Shown here: positions 35,914 through 44,303 of the stretch, piece after piece
Layout of the letters: each line of letters opens with the position of its first letter
How positions within the stretch are numbered: the first letter of the stretch is position 1
DNA from: Kordia antarctica
GTDB lineage: Bacteria > Bacteroidota > Bacteroidia > Flavobacteriales > Flavobacteriaceae
Assembly (NCBI RefSeq): GCF_009901525.1
Contig: NZ_CP019288.1
Span: forward strand, 4,121,501 to 4,185,500
Direction of reading: 5' to 3'
DNA: 64,000 nt
Translations under genes and position numbers: made by a program
Notes under the pieces: generated by a model
What the model was told of the DNA's origin: nothing
Databases searched by the model: none
The model's input: only the letters and a program-made list of their open reading frames with translations

Positions 35914-38025
35914 ATGCTTCGACTTAAAACGTCTCTTTTTATACTTATATTCTTAGCGTTTCAAATCGCGTTTGGACAAATATCAACGAACGATTACGAA
36001 AAATATCCTGTATTTACTGAATGTGAAAACGTAGAAATTGCAAATTTGGAAAGCTGTTTCAATACAACCTTGCAAGCGTTCATCAAGGAAAAATTCAAAC
36101 TACCTGAAATTATCACAAAAGAAAATTATACAGGGGAACTCATCGTATTATTTGAAGTAACCAAAGAAGGCACATTTAAAGTTTTATATGTCGATGCAGT
36201 ATATGAAGAACTCAAAGAGGAAATAAAACGTGTTTTTGGATTGCTTCCTAAAATTACGGCGCCAACATACAGCGGAAAACCTGCGTACATGCAGTTCACA
36301 ATGAAACTCAACATTCCGTTGGGAAGTATAAATTCTATAGAAGCTCCAAAAACAATCCAAGAAAAAGAAAATGCGCTTGAAACTGCCGCCAAAAAAGAGT
36401 TTGGAAATGTAAATAAAGAATTAGAGCCGTATCAAGATGAATTATATAAAAGCAACTTGAATGTTCCGTTTTCGCATGACATGTACGCGTATTTTGATCG
36501 ACAAATAAATGTAGTTGGTACAAACAGTCACACGGCTTCAAAACCATATTTGTATAACACAGTTACAAATTATTACGATTTTAACGCGCAACAAACAACA
36601 CTCAAAAAAGAAGCTTCATCTTGGGTAGGACGTAAATTATGGAACGAACACTTAGTAACTGTCAAAGGAAAAAACTACTGGTTTGTAATAGATCCTATTT
36701 TAGACTTACAACTTGGGAAAAATACAGGCGGCGAAGTTGATTATACGTATAATAATACCAGAGGTGTTCAAGTGCAAGGTGGATTGGGCGAAGGATTAAA
36801 CTTTTCGGCTACGATATTTGAAAGTCAAGGACGATTTGCAGATTATTACAACAGATATGCGGAAAGCATTAAACCATCTGGCGGAAATCCTGCGATAATT
36901 CCTGGGCGCGGAATTGCCAAAGATTTCAAAACAGATGCGTATGATTATCCTGTTGCAGAAGGATATATTTCGTATGCGCCAAACAAAATGTTTAATATGC
37001 AATTAGGTCACGGGAAAAATTTTATTGGCGATGGGTATCGCTCCTTATTTGTAAGTGATGCCACAAGTCCGTATCCTTTTGTAAAATTGAACACATCTTT
37101 CTGGAAAATAAAATACACGAATACCTGGATGTGGCTGCGCGATGTACGACCAGAAGTTACGGAAGATGGCGCTTTTCTAACAAAATATATTGCCAATCAT
37201 TACTTAAGTTGGAATGTTTCCGAAAAATTAAACATTGGCTTATTTGAATCTGTTGTTTGGAAAAATGATAACAATCGCGGATTTGACTTTAACTATGTAA
37301 ATCCGATCATATTTTACAGAGCAATTGAATTTTCAACAGGTTCACGAGCTGGAAATGCAATTGTCGGATTGAGTTCAAAATACAAATGGAATGACAATGT
37401 AAATTTTTATGGTCAATTTATTCTGGATGAATTCTCTTTAAATGATATCAAATCAGGAAATCAAAGTTGGAAAAATAAATATGGTTTTCAGCTTGGCGCG
37501 AAATATTACAACGCGTTTAACGTAGATAATTTATTAGTACAATTGGAATACAATCAGGTGCGTCCGTATACATATTCGCACAATCAAGTCGCTACAAACT
37601 ACGGACACAATAATCAATCATTAGGGCATTTATGGGGCGCAAATTTCCGTGAAGTTATCGGAATTGGACGTTACAACTATAAACGTTGGTATGGAAGCGC
37701 GAAATTAATTTACGGACAAAGAGGATTGGATTTTGATCCAACAATAGATGCGGCAAGTTATGGAAGTGATATTTATATCGATAATGACGACAGAATAGGA
37801 GATACAGGCATTGAACTATTACAAGGAAATAAAACAAATGTATTTATTGGAGATTTGAACGTTGGTTACATTGTAAATCCAAAAACAAACTTAAAAATCT
37901 ATGCCAATGTTACATACAGAAGTTTTAATCCAACTGCAAATACATTAGTAAATTTCAAAGAAAGTACCACATGGTTTAATTTTGGAATTCGAACCGATAT
38001 TTTTAATTGGTATTTTGACTTTTAA
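35914..38025 (+). CDS. RemB-like gliding motility outer-membrane protein
   Basis: A secreted 703-residue protein. A signal peptide (about 1-22, ending AFGQ) precedes a TonB_C-like domain (about 30-135) with YPVFTECENVEIANLESC and GELIVLFEVTKEGTFKVLYV. The rest (about 190-703) is a beta-rich region with many aromatic and Asn residues, as in outer-membrane barrels of the Wzi type. I recall this architecture under the name gliding motility protein RemB, though the assignment is from memory, not from an alignment. It sits beside two tonB-type genes with homologous domains, which suggests domain exchange within the locus. Confidence 0.62.
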   Translation: MLRLKTSLFILIFLAFQIAFGQISTNDYEKYPVFTECENVEIANLESCFNTTLQAFIKEKFKLPEIITKENYTGELIVLFEVTKEGTFKVLYVDAVYEELKEEIKRVFGLLPKITAPTYSGKPAYMQFTMKLNIPLGSINSIEAPKTIQEKENALETAAKKEFGNVNKELEPYQDELYKSNLNVPFSHDMYAYFDRQINVVGTNSHTASKPYLYNTVTNYYDFNAQQTTLKKEASSWVGRKLWNEHLVTVKGKNYWFVIDPILDLQLGKNTGGEVDYTYNNTRGVQVQGGLGEGLNFSATIFESQGRFADYYNRYAESIKPSGGNPAIIPGRGIAKDFKTDAYDYPVAEGYISYAPNKMFNMQLGHGKNFIGDGYRSLFVSDATSPYPFVKLNTSFWKIKYTNTWMWLRDVRPEVTEDGAFLTKYIANHYLSWNVSEKLNIGLFESVVWKNDNNRGFDFNYVNPIIFYRAIEFSTGSRAGNAIVGLSSKYKWNDNVNFYGQFILDEFSLNDIKSGNQSWKNKYGFQLGAKYYNAFNVDNLLVQLEYNQVRPYTYSHNQVATNYGHNNQSLGHLWGANFREVIGIGRYNYKRWYGSAKLIYGQRGLDFDPTIDAASYGSDIYIDNDDRIGDTGIELLQGNKTNVFIGDLNVGYIVNPKTNLKIYANVTYRSFNPTANTLVNFKESTTWFNFGIRTDIFNWYFDF

Positions 38026-38126
38026 CAGTTGAAATTAATTTTTTTTTCTTAGATTTGTTGAATAGCCTCAAATAATTACAAACCACAAGATATCCTACAT
38101 TTCTTGTACGCCCAAACCTATTAAAA

Positions 38127-38330
38127 ATGATCGAGCCTTTTTTCGTTTTTTTATTGATTATTCCATTTGTATACTTAGGATTCAAATCACTTGATTTATC
38201 TGTTTATAAAAGATCCAAAGGATCAAATTATATGGTAAAAGAATACCCAGTATTTCTACTGGGCTGTGTATTTTTCTTGATTGCAGGAGTCATTATTGTA
38301 AATTTTGAAAGTTTACTCGGGTTTTTGTAA
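38127..38330 (+). CDS. Small two-helix membrane protein
   Basis: The 67-residue ORF encodes two hydrophobic helices (about 5-20 and 44-65) separated by a short basic loop with KRSKGSNYMVKEYP. I do not recognise it. It starts with ATG, has normal codon use for the window, and its last 18 bases overlap the 3' end of the convergent metallo-hydrolase gene. It could be a genuine small membrane protein or a chance ORF; hydrophobic composition and a clean start favour the former. Confidence 0.5.
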   Translation: MIEPFFVFLLIIPFVYLGFKSLDLSVYKRSKGSNYMVKEYPVFLLGCVFFLIAGVIIVNFESLLGFL

Positions 38331-39215
38331 GCTTCTGTAAAAAGTTTTTCTTAAAACTTCTCCAGAAATAAACCAATCACCATATCCTAAATCATCATAC
38401 TTTTTAGTAAGAGTCGTATTTTTTGTCACTTCTTCTTCTGTTTTCCCTGCTTTTATCTCAGCACTAATTTTTTTCTCAATGCTTTCTAGCATTCCTAGAT
38501 ATTCTTGTAATTCAGCTTTCGTAGATAGATTTCTATGTCCAGGAATCACTTTCGTATCTTCATTAATCAATAACAATGCTTTTTTAATAGCGGCAATATA
38601 TCCTTGTGTGCTTCCGCCAGAATTCAAATCGATAAACGGATACTTTCCTTGAAAATACGTATCGCCCATATGTAATACGTTACTTTTCGTAAAATATACC
38701 ATTGCATCACCATCTGTATGCGCTTCATGCACATGGAAAATAAAAATTTCTTCGTCATTAAAATGGAAAGAAACATCTTTTGAAAAAGTTACTACTGGCA
38801 AAGCTCCTTTTGGAGAAGCTGGCGTAGTTTTGTTTCGGTCTTTATTGAATTGCTCCACACTCATGCGTTTTCGTACATTCTCGTGCGCTACAATGACAGC
38901 ACCTTCTTTATGTATATTTTCGTTTCCGCCAGTATGATCGCCATGCCAATGCGTATTAATTAAAAACTTAATAGGTTTGTCGGTAACAGTTTCAATAGCT
39001 TTTAAAATTTTTGGTGTCAAATGCGCAAACTGGTCATCAATCATAAAAACACCATCTTCACCAACTGAAATTGCGATATTTCCTCCTTGTCCGATGAGCA
39101 TATATACATTGTCGGTAACTTTATTCACTTTAATTTCAACTTCTTTCTTTTGAGCAAAACCAACAGAAATGAACATGAGAAAAGTAAGTGTGAGCGTAAT
39201 TTTTAGAAATTTCAT
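38313..39215 (-). CDS. Secreted metallo-beta-lactamase-fold hydrolase
   Basis: The 300-residue protein has a signal peptide (to about residue 21) and the zinc-binding motif H89-W-H91-G-D93-H94 plus HVHEAHTDGDAMVY and a later PGHR histidine. It belongs to the MBL fold and resembles the B1-like or quinoprotein-relay group of periplasmic hydrolases. A beta-lactamase activity is not implied by sequence alone; the substrate is unknown. A TATCTTTG -7 box on this strand (39262-39269) lies upstream. The 3' end overlaps the small membrane protein gene. Confidence 0.9.
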   Translation of the reverse strand: MKFLKITLTLTFLMFISVGFAQKKEVEIKVNKVTDNVYMLIGQGGNIAISVGEDGVFMIDDQFAHLTPKILKAIETVTDKPIKFLINTHWHGDHTGGNENIHKEGAVIVAHENVRKRMSVEQFNKDRNKTTPASPKGALPVVTFSKDVSFHFNDEEIFIFHVHEAHTDGDAMVYFTKSNVLHMGDTYFQGKYPFIDLNSGGSTQGYIAAIKKALLLINEDTKVIPGHRNLSTKAELQEYLGMLESIEKKISAEIKAGKTEEEVTKNTTLTKKYDDLGYGDWFISGEVLRKTFYRSLQKPE

Positions 39216-39261
39216 AGGATCTTAATCTAGACAGTAGTCGTTTAAAAACGAGCTTTCTTTC

Positions 39262-39269
39262 CAAAGATA
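39262..39269 (-). promoter_or_regulatory. -7 promoter box of the metallo-hydrolase gene
   Basis: On the minus strand the bases read TATCTTTG (TAnnTTTG), 46 bases before the ATG. No -33 TTG at the usual spacing. Confidence 0.45.
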
Positions 39270-39336
39270 AAAATAGAAATACAATAACTATTCAGAAAAG
39301 CAGTAAAACTGTTTGAAAATCATTGCATACAACGGA

Positions 39337-39503
39337 TTATACCAAATAACCTTTAAAATGATTGATACTAAATTTGAATTATAGTTGCTTTAGATGAAAT
39401 AGAAAATAGAAGCATAGCCTTTGTTACGGTTCTATTTTATCTTGAAAATATAAAGAGAATAGAAACGAATTTAATCGGTTATTTTAAAGATTATTTGGTA
39501 TTT
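39337..39503 (+). mobile_element. MITE-like element, copy 2, ending at the ctaB promoter
   Basis: Terminal inverted repeats of about 26 bp, starting at 39337 (ttataccaaataac) and ending at 39503 (ttatttggtattt), enclose about 115 bp without an ORF. The interior shares ordered blocks (atagaaaat, aagcatagc, ttacggtt, tattttat) with the reverse complement of 6376-6564. The right end lies six bases before the ctaB -7 box, so insertion has probably shaped that promoter. No transposase was seen in the window. Confidence 0.7.
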
Positions 39504-39509
39504 GTCCTT

Positions 39510-39517
39510 TATCTTTG
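39510..39517 (+). promoter_or_regulatory. -7 promoter box of ctaB
   Basis: TATCTTTG matches TAnnTTTG exactly. It overlaps the most upstream possible TTG codon of the ctaB frame (39515), so that codon cannot be the real start; the next TTG, at 39548, fits the distance. Confidence 0.6.
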
Positions 39518-39547
39518 CAGAAAATTATCAAGGCAGATAAAATTGTA

Positions 39548-40450
39548 TTGAATACACTCAAAAAAACATACACATTCTCTTCAATAGTAGAAGATTTTAA
39601 ACAACTTACAAAAGTAGGATTAGCAATTAGTGTTGTTTTTTCTTCTTTGGCAGGATATTTATTAGGTGTCGATGCTGAAAATGGTGTAGATTTCAAAGTA
39701 TTAGGTTTACTTGCCTTAGGCGGTTATTTCATGGTTGGTGCTTCTAATGCATACAATCAAATCATTGAACGTGATTTAGATGCTTTAATGGATCGCACAA
39801 AAAACAGACCAATTCCAGCAGGACGAATGTCTGTCACAACCGCTTTTATCATTGCCACTATATTTACTGTATTAGGAATAGGAATTTTATACACTATAAA
39901 TCCTCAAACAGCGATGTTTGGCGCTATTTCTATTTTTTTATATACCTGTGTGTATACACCATTAAAAACAAAAACACCTTTAGCGGTATTTGTTGGCGCA
40001 TTGCCAGGTGCAATTCCTTTTATGCTAGGTTGGGTAGCGGCTACGGATGATTTTGGAATAGAACCAGGAACACTATTTATGATTCAATTCTTCTGGCAAT
40101 TTCCGCACTTTTGGGCAATTGGTTGGTTTTTATTTGAAGATTATAAAAAAGGTGGATTCTTTATGTTGCCAACAGGAAAAAAGAACAAAGCAACAGCATT
40201 ACAAATTATTATGTATACGATTTGGTTAATTTTAATCTCAGTATTTCCCGTAACAGGACTTACTGGTGAATTGAAACTTTCTATAGTTGCAGCAATATTA
40301 GTATTCATTTCAGGAATTGGATTGTTATATTATGGAATCCGATTATACAAAAACATGGACAACAAATCTGCGAAAGCACTCATGTTGGCAAGTGTTGGTT
40401 ATATCACATTAATACAAATACTATTTGTAGTAGATAAATTTTTACGCTAA
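39548..40450 (+). CDS. ctaB: Protohaem IX farnesyltransferase (haem O synthase)
   Basis: A UbiA-family membrane enzyme that attaches a farnesyl group to haem b to make haem O, the precursor of haem A for the oxidase. About 300 residues with eight to nine helices. The Asp-rich catalytic motif is seen as YNQIIERDLDALMDRTKNRP, with a second polar loop before WVAATDD. I start it at the TTG at 39548 (LNTLKKTYTF), because the longer form at 39515 begins inside a -7 promoter box. It is first in the oxidase block; the next gene begins 3 bases after its stop. Confidence 0.93.
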   Translation: MNTLKKTYTFSSIVEDFKQLTKVGLAISVVFSSLAGYLLGVDAENGVDFKVLGLLALGGYFMVGASNAYNQIIERDLDALMDRTKNRPIPAGRMSVTTAFIIATIFTVLGIGILYTINPQTAMFGAISIFLYTCVYTPLKTKTPLAVFVGALPGAIPFMLGWVAATDDFGIEPGTLFMIQFFWQFPHFWAIGWFLFEDYKKGGFFMLPTGKKNKATALQIIMYTIWLILISVFPVTGLTGELKLSIVAAILVFISGIGLLYYGIRLYKNMDNKSAKALMLASVGYITLIQILFVVDKFLR

Positions 40451-40453
40451 AAT

Positions 40454-41035
40454 ATGGATTTAACGCAAGGAACATTTGAAGAAAAGCAAGATAGATCAAA
40501 GAAAATGATGTTGTGGTTTGCTATGATTAGTATGTTTATGATGTTTGCAGGACTCACAAGTGCATATATTGTAAGTCAAGAACGTCCTGATTGGTTAGCA
40601 AATTTCGAATTACCAACAGCATTTTTTTATAGTACACTCGTAATTGTAGCAAGTAGTATTACATTTCATCTCGCCAAAAACGCGATTCAAAAAGGAGTAC
40701 ATTCAACAACAACATTATATTTATTAGCAACCTTAGGACTTGGAATTGCATTTGTAATTTTACAATTTGCAGGATTCAATGAAATCGTAGAAAGCGGCTA
40801 TTATTTTACTGGGAAAGGAAGTTCGGTAACGACTTCTTTCTTGTATATTGTGACAGTTGTGCATTTACTGCACGTTGCTGCTGGTATTTTGGTGTTATTA
40901 GTTGTAATTTATAATCATTTTAAACAAAAGTATAAACAAGGGCAAACGCTTGGTTTAGAACTAGGTGCAATGTTTTGGCATTTCCTAGATTTTCTATGGG
41001 TCTTCTTGTTTCTGTTTTTATATTTCTTAAGATAA
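40454..41035 (+). CDS. ctaE: Haem-copper oxidase subunit III (short form)
   Basis: A 193-residue subunit III homologue with five hydrophobic helices and the family motifs LTSAYIVSQERPDW (about 34-47) and FHLAKNAIQKG. The C-terminal LGAMFWHFLDFLWVFLFLFLYF segment is characteristic. It starts 3 bases after ctaB, so it is translated from the same mRNA. A second, longer subunit III homologue follows directly, which is the common flavobacterial arrangement. Confidence 0.93.
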   Translation: MDLTQGTFEEKQDRSKKMMLWFAMISMFMMFAGLTSAYIVSQERPDWLANFELPTAFFYSTLVIVASSITFHLAKNAIQKGVHSTTTLYLLATLGLGIAFVILQFAGFNEIVESGYYFTGKGSSVTTSFLYIVTVVHLLHVAAGILVLLVVIYNHFKQKYKQGQTLGLELGAMFWHFLDFLWVFLFLFLYFLR

Positions 41036-41082
41036 GAAAAAAACGTAAATTTGAACAATTTTATTAAAAATGCATACTTTTT

Positions 41083-42168
41083 ATGAAAGCTACTGTTTCA
41101 AATACAGATACTGAAGGTAAAGTTTGGGGAGGCGGAAATCAGCCGCTAAAAGCCAGCTACGGAAAATTGATGATGTGGTTCTTTTTGCTATCTGATGCAC
41201 TGACATTCTCAGGGTTTTTAGCCGCGTACGGATTCTCAAGATTTAAATTTATCGATTCTTGGCCAATTGCCGATGAAGTGTACAATCACTTTCCGTTTTT
41301 TCACGGAGATCATCCAATGTACTTCGTTGCCTTAATGACATTTATATTAATTGCTTCCTCTGTAACGATGGTATTAGCTGTAGATGCTGGTCACCATATG
41401 AATAAGGCGAAAGTAACTTTTTATATGTTTCTTACCATTATTGGTGGAGCAATATTCTTAGGTTCACAAGCGTGGGAATGGACAAACTTTATTCAAGGTT
41501 CTTATGGAGCGTTGGAAACAAAAGGTGGTCAAATACTTCAGTTTGTGGATACTCACATGGAAGAAGGTGATGAAAAAATGCATCGCGTTTCTGTGGAAGA
41601 TTTCGCAACAGCGTCACACAAAGAAAGAGTACGACACGAAAGCAAAGAAGGACTTTGGTTTACATCTGAAGCTGCATTGCCTACATATTCTGTACAAGAT
41701 GTAATCACAGGATTTAACACAAAAGAAAACTTAGCCGTAAGAACGCAAGAGTTAATGCCAAATGTAGCAGACTTAAAAACTTCGGAAAATCCTGCAGATG
41801 TAGCGAAAGCAGCACGTTACGAAAGTTTATACATGAATGCTGATAAAACAGGGCAAAAAGGAGTGCTAACAAGAGCAGGATCTGAAAAAGCATTAAAAGA
41901 CGCCGTTGTATATGTAAAAGGTGCAAACCTTGTTCACAACGAATACGGAAATAGATTATTTGGAGATTTCTTCTTCTTTATCACAGGATTCCACGGATTC
42001 CACGTATTTTCAGGAGTTATTTTCAATATCATTATTTTCTTCAATGTCATCTTAGGAACGTATGATAGAAGAAAAAATAACTACGAAATGGTAGAAAAGG
42101 TTGGACTTTACTGGCACTTTGTAGATTTAGTTTGGGTATTTGTATTTACATTCTTCTACCTAGTTTAA
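41083..42168 (+). CDS. Haem-copper oxidase subunit III with large hydrophilic insert
   Basis: A second subunit III homologue of 361 residues. The N-terminal helices (about 27-45, 84-106, 118-135) and C-terminal part (FFFFITGFHGFHVFSG, YWHFVDLVWVFVFTFFYL) match the family. Between them, about residues 150-280 form a charged insert without hydrophobic segments that most subunit III proteins lack. It may contact Alternative Complex III or cytochrome c, which is inference. It is in the same operon as the short form. Confidence 0.9.
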   Translation: MKATVSNTDTEGKVWGGGNQPLKASYGKLMMWFFLLSDALTFSGFLAAYGFSRFKFIDSWPIADEVYNHFPFFHGDHPMYFVALMTFILIASSVTMVLAVDAGHHMNKAKVTFYMFLTIIGGAIFLGSQAWEWTNFIQGSYGALETKGGQILQFVDTHMEEGDEKMHRVSVEDFATASHKERVRHESKEGLWFTSEAALPTYSVQDVITGFNTKENLAVRTQELMPNVADLKTSENPADVAKAARYESLYMNADKTGQKGVLTRAGSEKALKDAVVYVKGANLVHNEYGNRLFGDFFFFITGFHGFHVFSGVIFNIIIFFNVILGTYDRRKNNYEMVEKVGLYWHFVDLVWVFVFTFFYLV

Positions 42169-42198
42169 TTATTTTATAAGAAAGATCATTATAGTATC

Positions 42199-42588
42199 AT
42201 GGAACACGATAACACACATAAATTAGCAATATTTAGAGGAACATTAAAGTTCAAATCAAACACACAGAAAATTTGGGGTGTATTGATTTTTTTATCTCTA
42301 ATCACAATTGTAGAAGTAGGATTTGGTATTGTAAAACCAGCTTTCCTTACAGAGAATCATTTCATTGGGATGAAATTGTTAAACTGGTTATTCATCATTT
42401 TAACATTAGTAAAAGCATATTATATTGCTTGGGATTTTATGCACTTGCGTGATGAAAAAAGTTCACTAAGAAGAGCCGTTGTTTGGACAGGTATTTTTTT
42501 AGTTGCCTATTTGCTTTTCATTTTATTGCAAGAAGGAACGTATATCGAAGGCATAAAAACAAATGGATATGTAAAGTGGAATTTCTAA
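42199..42588 (+). CDS. Cytochrome c oxidase subunit IV-like protein
   Basis: A 129-residue membrane protein with three helices (about 25-45, 57-76 and 94-112) in the pattern of bacterial subunit IV (CyoD/CtaF, COX4_pro). The KAYYIAWDFMHLRDEKSSLR stretch after the second helix is typical. It stabilises the oxidase. It is last in the ctaB-subunit III-subunit IV transcript and is followed by a terminator. Confidence 0.88.
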   Translation: MEHDNTHKLAIFRGTLKFKSNTQKIWGVLIFLSLITIVEVGFGIVKPAFLTENHFIGMKLLNWLFIILTLVKAYYIAWDFMHLRDEKSSLRRAVVWTGIFLVAYLLFILLQEGTYIEGIKTNGYVKWNF

Positions 42589-42607
42589 AATGACACTAAA
42601 ATATAGA

Positions 42608-42638
42608 AAAAGGCGGTACAATTAGTATCGCTTTTTTT
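42608..42638 (+). terminator. Intrinsic terminator after the oxidase subunit genes
   Basis: The stem gcggtac (42613-42619) / gtatcgc (42625-42631), with one G-U pair, has a 5-base loop and seven Ts. Confidence 0.85.
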
Positions 42639-42882
42639 ATGCACATTAGTTTTGGTTGAATCTTTATGTAATAAAATGAAAACGATTAATATAAGTTTGT
42701 AAATAGATGATCTGAAAATCAAGTTGTTAAATCTTCTCAAAAAAGAAAAAAAACGAAAGATTATAGCGTTTACTAACGAATCGATTTTTATTTTTGTAGT
42801 CGATAAAGTTTTAGTAAAAAAATGTGTCAAAAGTACACTTGGTAAATTGCACATAACTGATTACAAATCTTAAAAAAGACAC
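42639..42882. other. Spacer with a candidate -7 box
   Basis: This AT-rich spacer has no ORF of note. TATTTTTG at 42789-42796 fits TAnnTTTG and may drive the SCO block that begins at 42883; no matching TTG lies 20 bases upstream. Confidence 0.4.
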
Positions 42883-43587
42883 ATGAAAAAGAAGATTACA
42901 TTAGGAGTTTTATTCTTATTGCCCGTAACCATTGTACTTATTCTTCTTTTCACTTCACACAATTACACGCCGCTTCAAGTTATACATACAAACGTTCCTG
43001 AACTTGTAAATTATGAATCTATTGAAAAGAAAGATTCAATTCAATTTAAAGACGAAATTACAATTCTTGGTTTTCTCGGTGGAAACGTAAAAGACAGGAA
43101 AATTAATGTATTAAATCTTAATCAAAAAATATACAAACGCTTTAGCGGATTTAAGCGTTTTCAAGTTGTGATGTTGGTCACTCCTGGACAAGAAAAAGAA
43201 ATTGAAGACTTAAAATATGAAATCAGTCGCTTCTCAGATGAATTAAAAGCGTGGAATTTTGTAGTAGTTGATAAAGAAGAATTGGAAAGAATTTTTTACG
43301 GATTAGAATCTCCATTAGTGTTAGATGGCTATTCAAGTTCAGATTATGTATACATTATTGACAAAGACAAAAATCTTCGTGGGCGTTTTGACGATCGTTC
43401 AACAGTGGAATTAAGAGAAGAAGCAAAACCATACATGTTATATGGGTACGATACAACGATGATTTCGGAACTTTCTGGAAAAATGACAGACGACATTCGG
43501 ATTCTCTTTGAAGAATACAGAGGGAAATCTAGAAAAGAACAATCGCAAGAAAGAAGAGAGGAAATCATAGAAGTTGATAAAAAATAG
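42883..43587 (+). CDS. SCO-like thioredoxin-fold protein lacking the copper cysteines
   Basis: A 234-residue protein with an N-terminal signal anchor (about 5-24) and a thioredoxin-like body (about 50-200) that contains FKDEITILGFLGGN, YVYIIDKDKNLRGRFD and an alpha/beta pattern like SCO proteins. The CxxxC copper motif is absent, as is any cysteine in the body. It lies 3 bases before a genuine SCO gene. A non-catalytic partner or chaperone for SCO during CuA assembly is a reasonable inference, not shown. Confidence 0.75.
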   Translation: MKKKITLGVLFLLPVTIVLILLFTSHNYTPLQVIHTNVPELVNYESIEKKDSIQFKDEITILGFLGGNVKDRKINVLNLNQKIYKRFSGFKRFQVVMLVTPGQEKEIEDLKYEISRFSDELKAWNFVVVDKEELERIFYGLESPLVLDGYSSSDYVYIIDKDKNLRGRFDDRSTVELREEAKPYMLYGYDTTMISELSGKMTDDIRILFEEYRGKSRKEQSQERREEIIEVDKK

Positions 43588-43590
43588 AAC

Positions 43591-44292
43591 ATGAAAAAAA
43601 ATTATTCATACATAGGAATTTCTCTTGTAATCTTGGTCTTTGGAATCATATTCATTCCTAAAATTATACAGAAAATAAAAGATGGTTCAACTGTCGAAAA
43701 AGACAGAATGAACATCGAAGGAACGAAGCGAAATACAAAATTGCTCTATTTAGAAATTAATGGAAAAGCGCGCAGTGTTCCTGAATTTCTATTTACAAAT
43801 CAAGACAGCTTAGAGATTTCAAATTTAGATTTTAAAGGGAAAGTTACCGTGATGGAATTTTTCTTTGCGTCCTGTCCAACAATCTGTCCTGTAATGAATA
43901 CAAACATGCGATTACTTGATGATGAATTTCATGAAAGAGACGACTTTGCAATTGCTTCTTTTACGATAGATCCTGAAAATGATACACCAAAAGCGTTAAA
44001 AGAATATGCGGAACGTTATGGTGTAAAATCGCTCAATTGGCATTTCCTTACGGGAGATATAGAAAAAATTCATGCGTTGTCTAATGTAGGTTTCAACATC
44101 TTCGCAAGCATTAATCCGGAAGTATCAGGCGGATTTGAGCATCAAGGATATTTTGCGCTAATAGATAAGAATGGGTTCATTCGTTCGCGAATGGGACAAC
44201 AGGGAAATCCTAAAATTTACTATCAAGGAACAGATGAGAAAGAAGTAGAAATGCTCAAACAAGACATTAAAAATTTACTAGAAGAAGAATAG
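43591..44292 (+). CDS. SCO family copper chaperone (CuA assembly)
   Basis: SCO proteins deliver copper to the CuA site of oxidase subunit II. The 233-residue protein has an N-terminal membrane anchor (about 6-25) and a thioredoxin fold with C95-PTI-C99-P and the conserved His184 in the GGFEHQGYFALIDKNG segment, so the metal-binding set is complete. It is in one operon with the cysteine-less SCO-like gene before it and the DUF420 gene after it (11-base gap). Confidence 0.94.
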   Translation: MKKNYSYIGISLVILVFGIIFIPKIIQKIKDGSTVEKDRMNIEGTKRNTKLLYLEINGKARSVPEFLFTNQDSLEISNLDFKGKVTVMEFFFASCPTICPVMNTNMRLLDDEFHERDDFAIASFTIDPENDTPKALKEYAERYGVKSLNWHFLTGDIEKIHALSNVGFNIFASINPEVSGGFEHQGYFALIDKNGFIRSRMGQQGNPKIYYQGTDEKEVEMLKQDIKNLLEEE

Positions 44293-44303
44293 ATATATTC
44301 ACT

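Noticed and set aside
38313-39215. Calling the metallo-hydrolase a carbapenemase
   Set aside because: The HxHxDH motif is common to the whole MBL fold; sequence alone does not show beta-lactam hydrolysis.
39515-39547. Longer ctaB start at TTG 39515
   Set aside because: The codon lies inside an exact TAnnTTTG promoter box, so it would be at or upstream of the transcript start.
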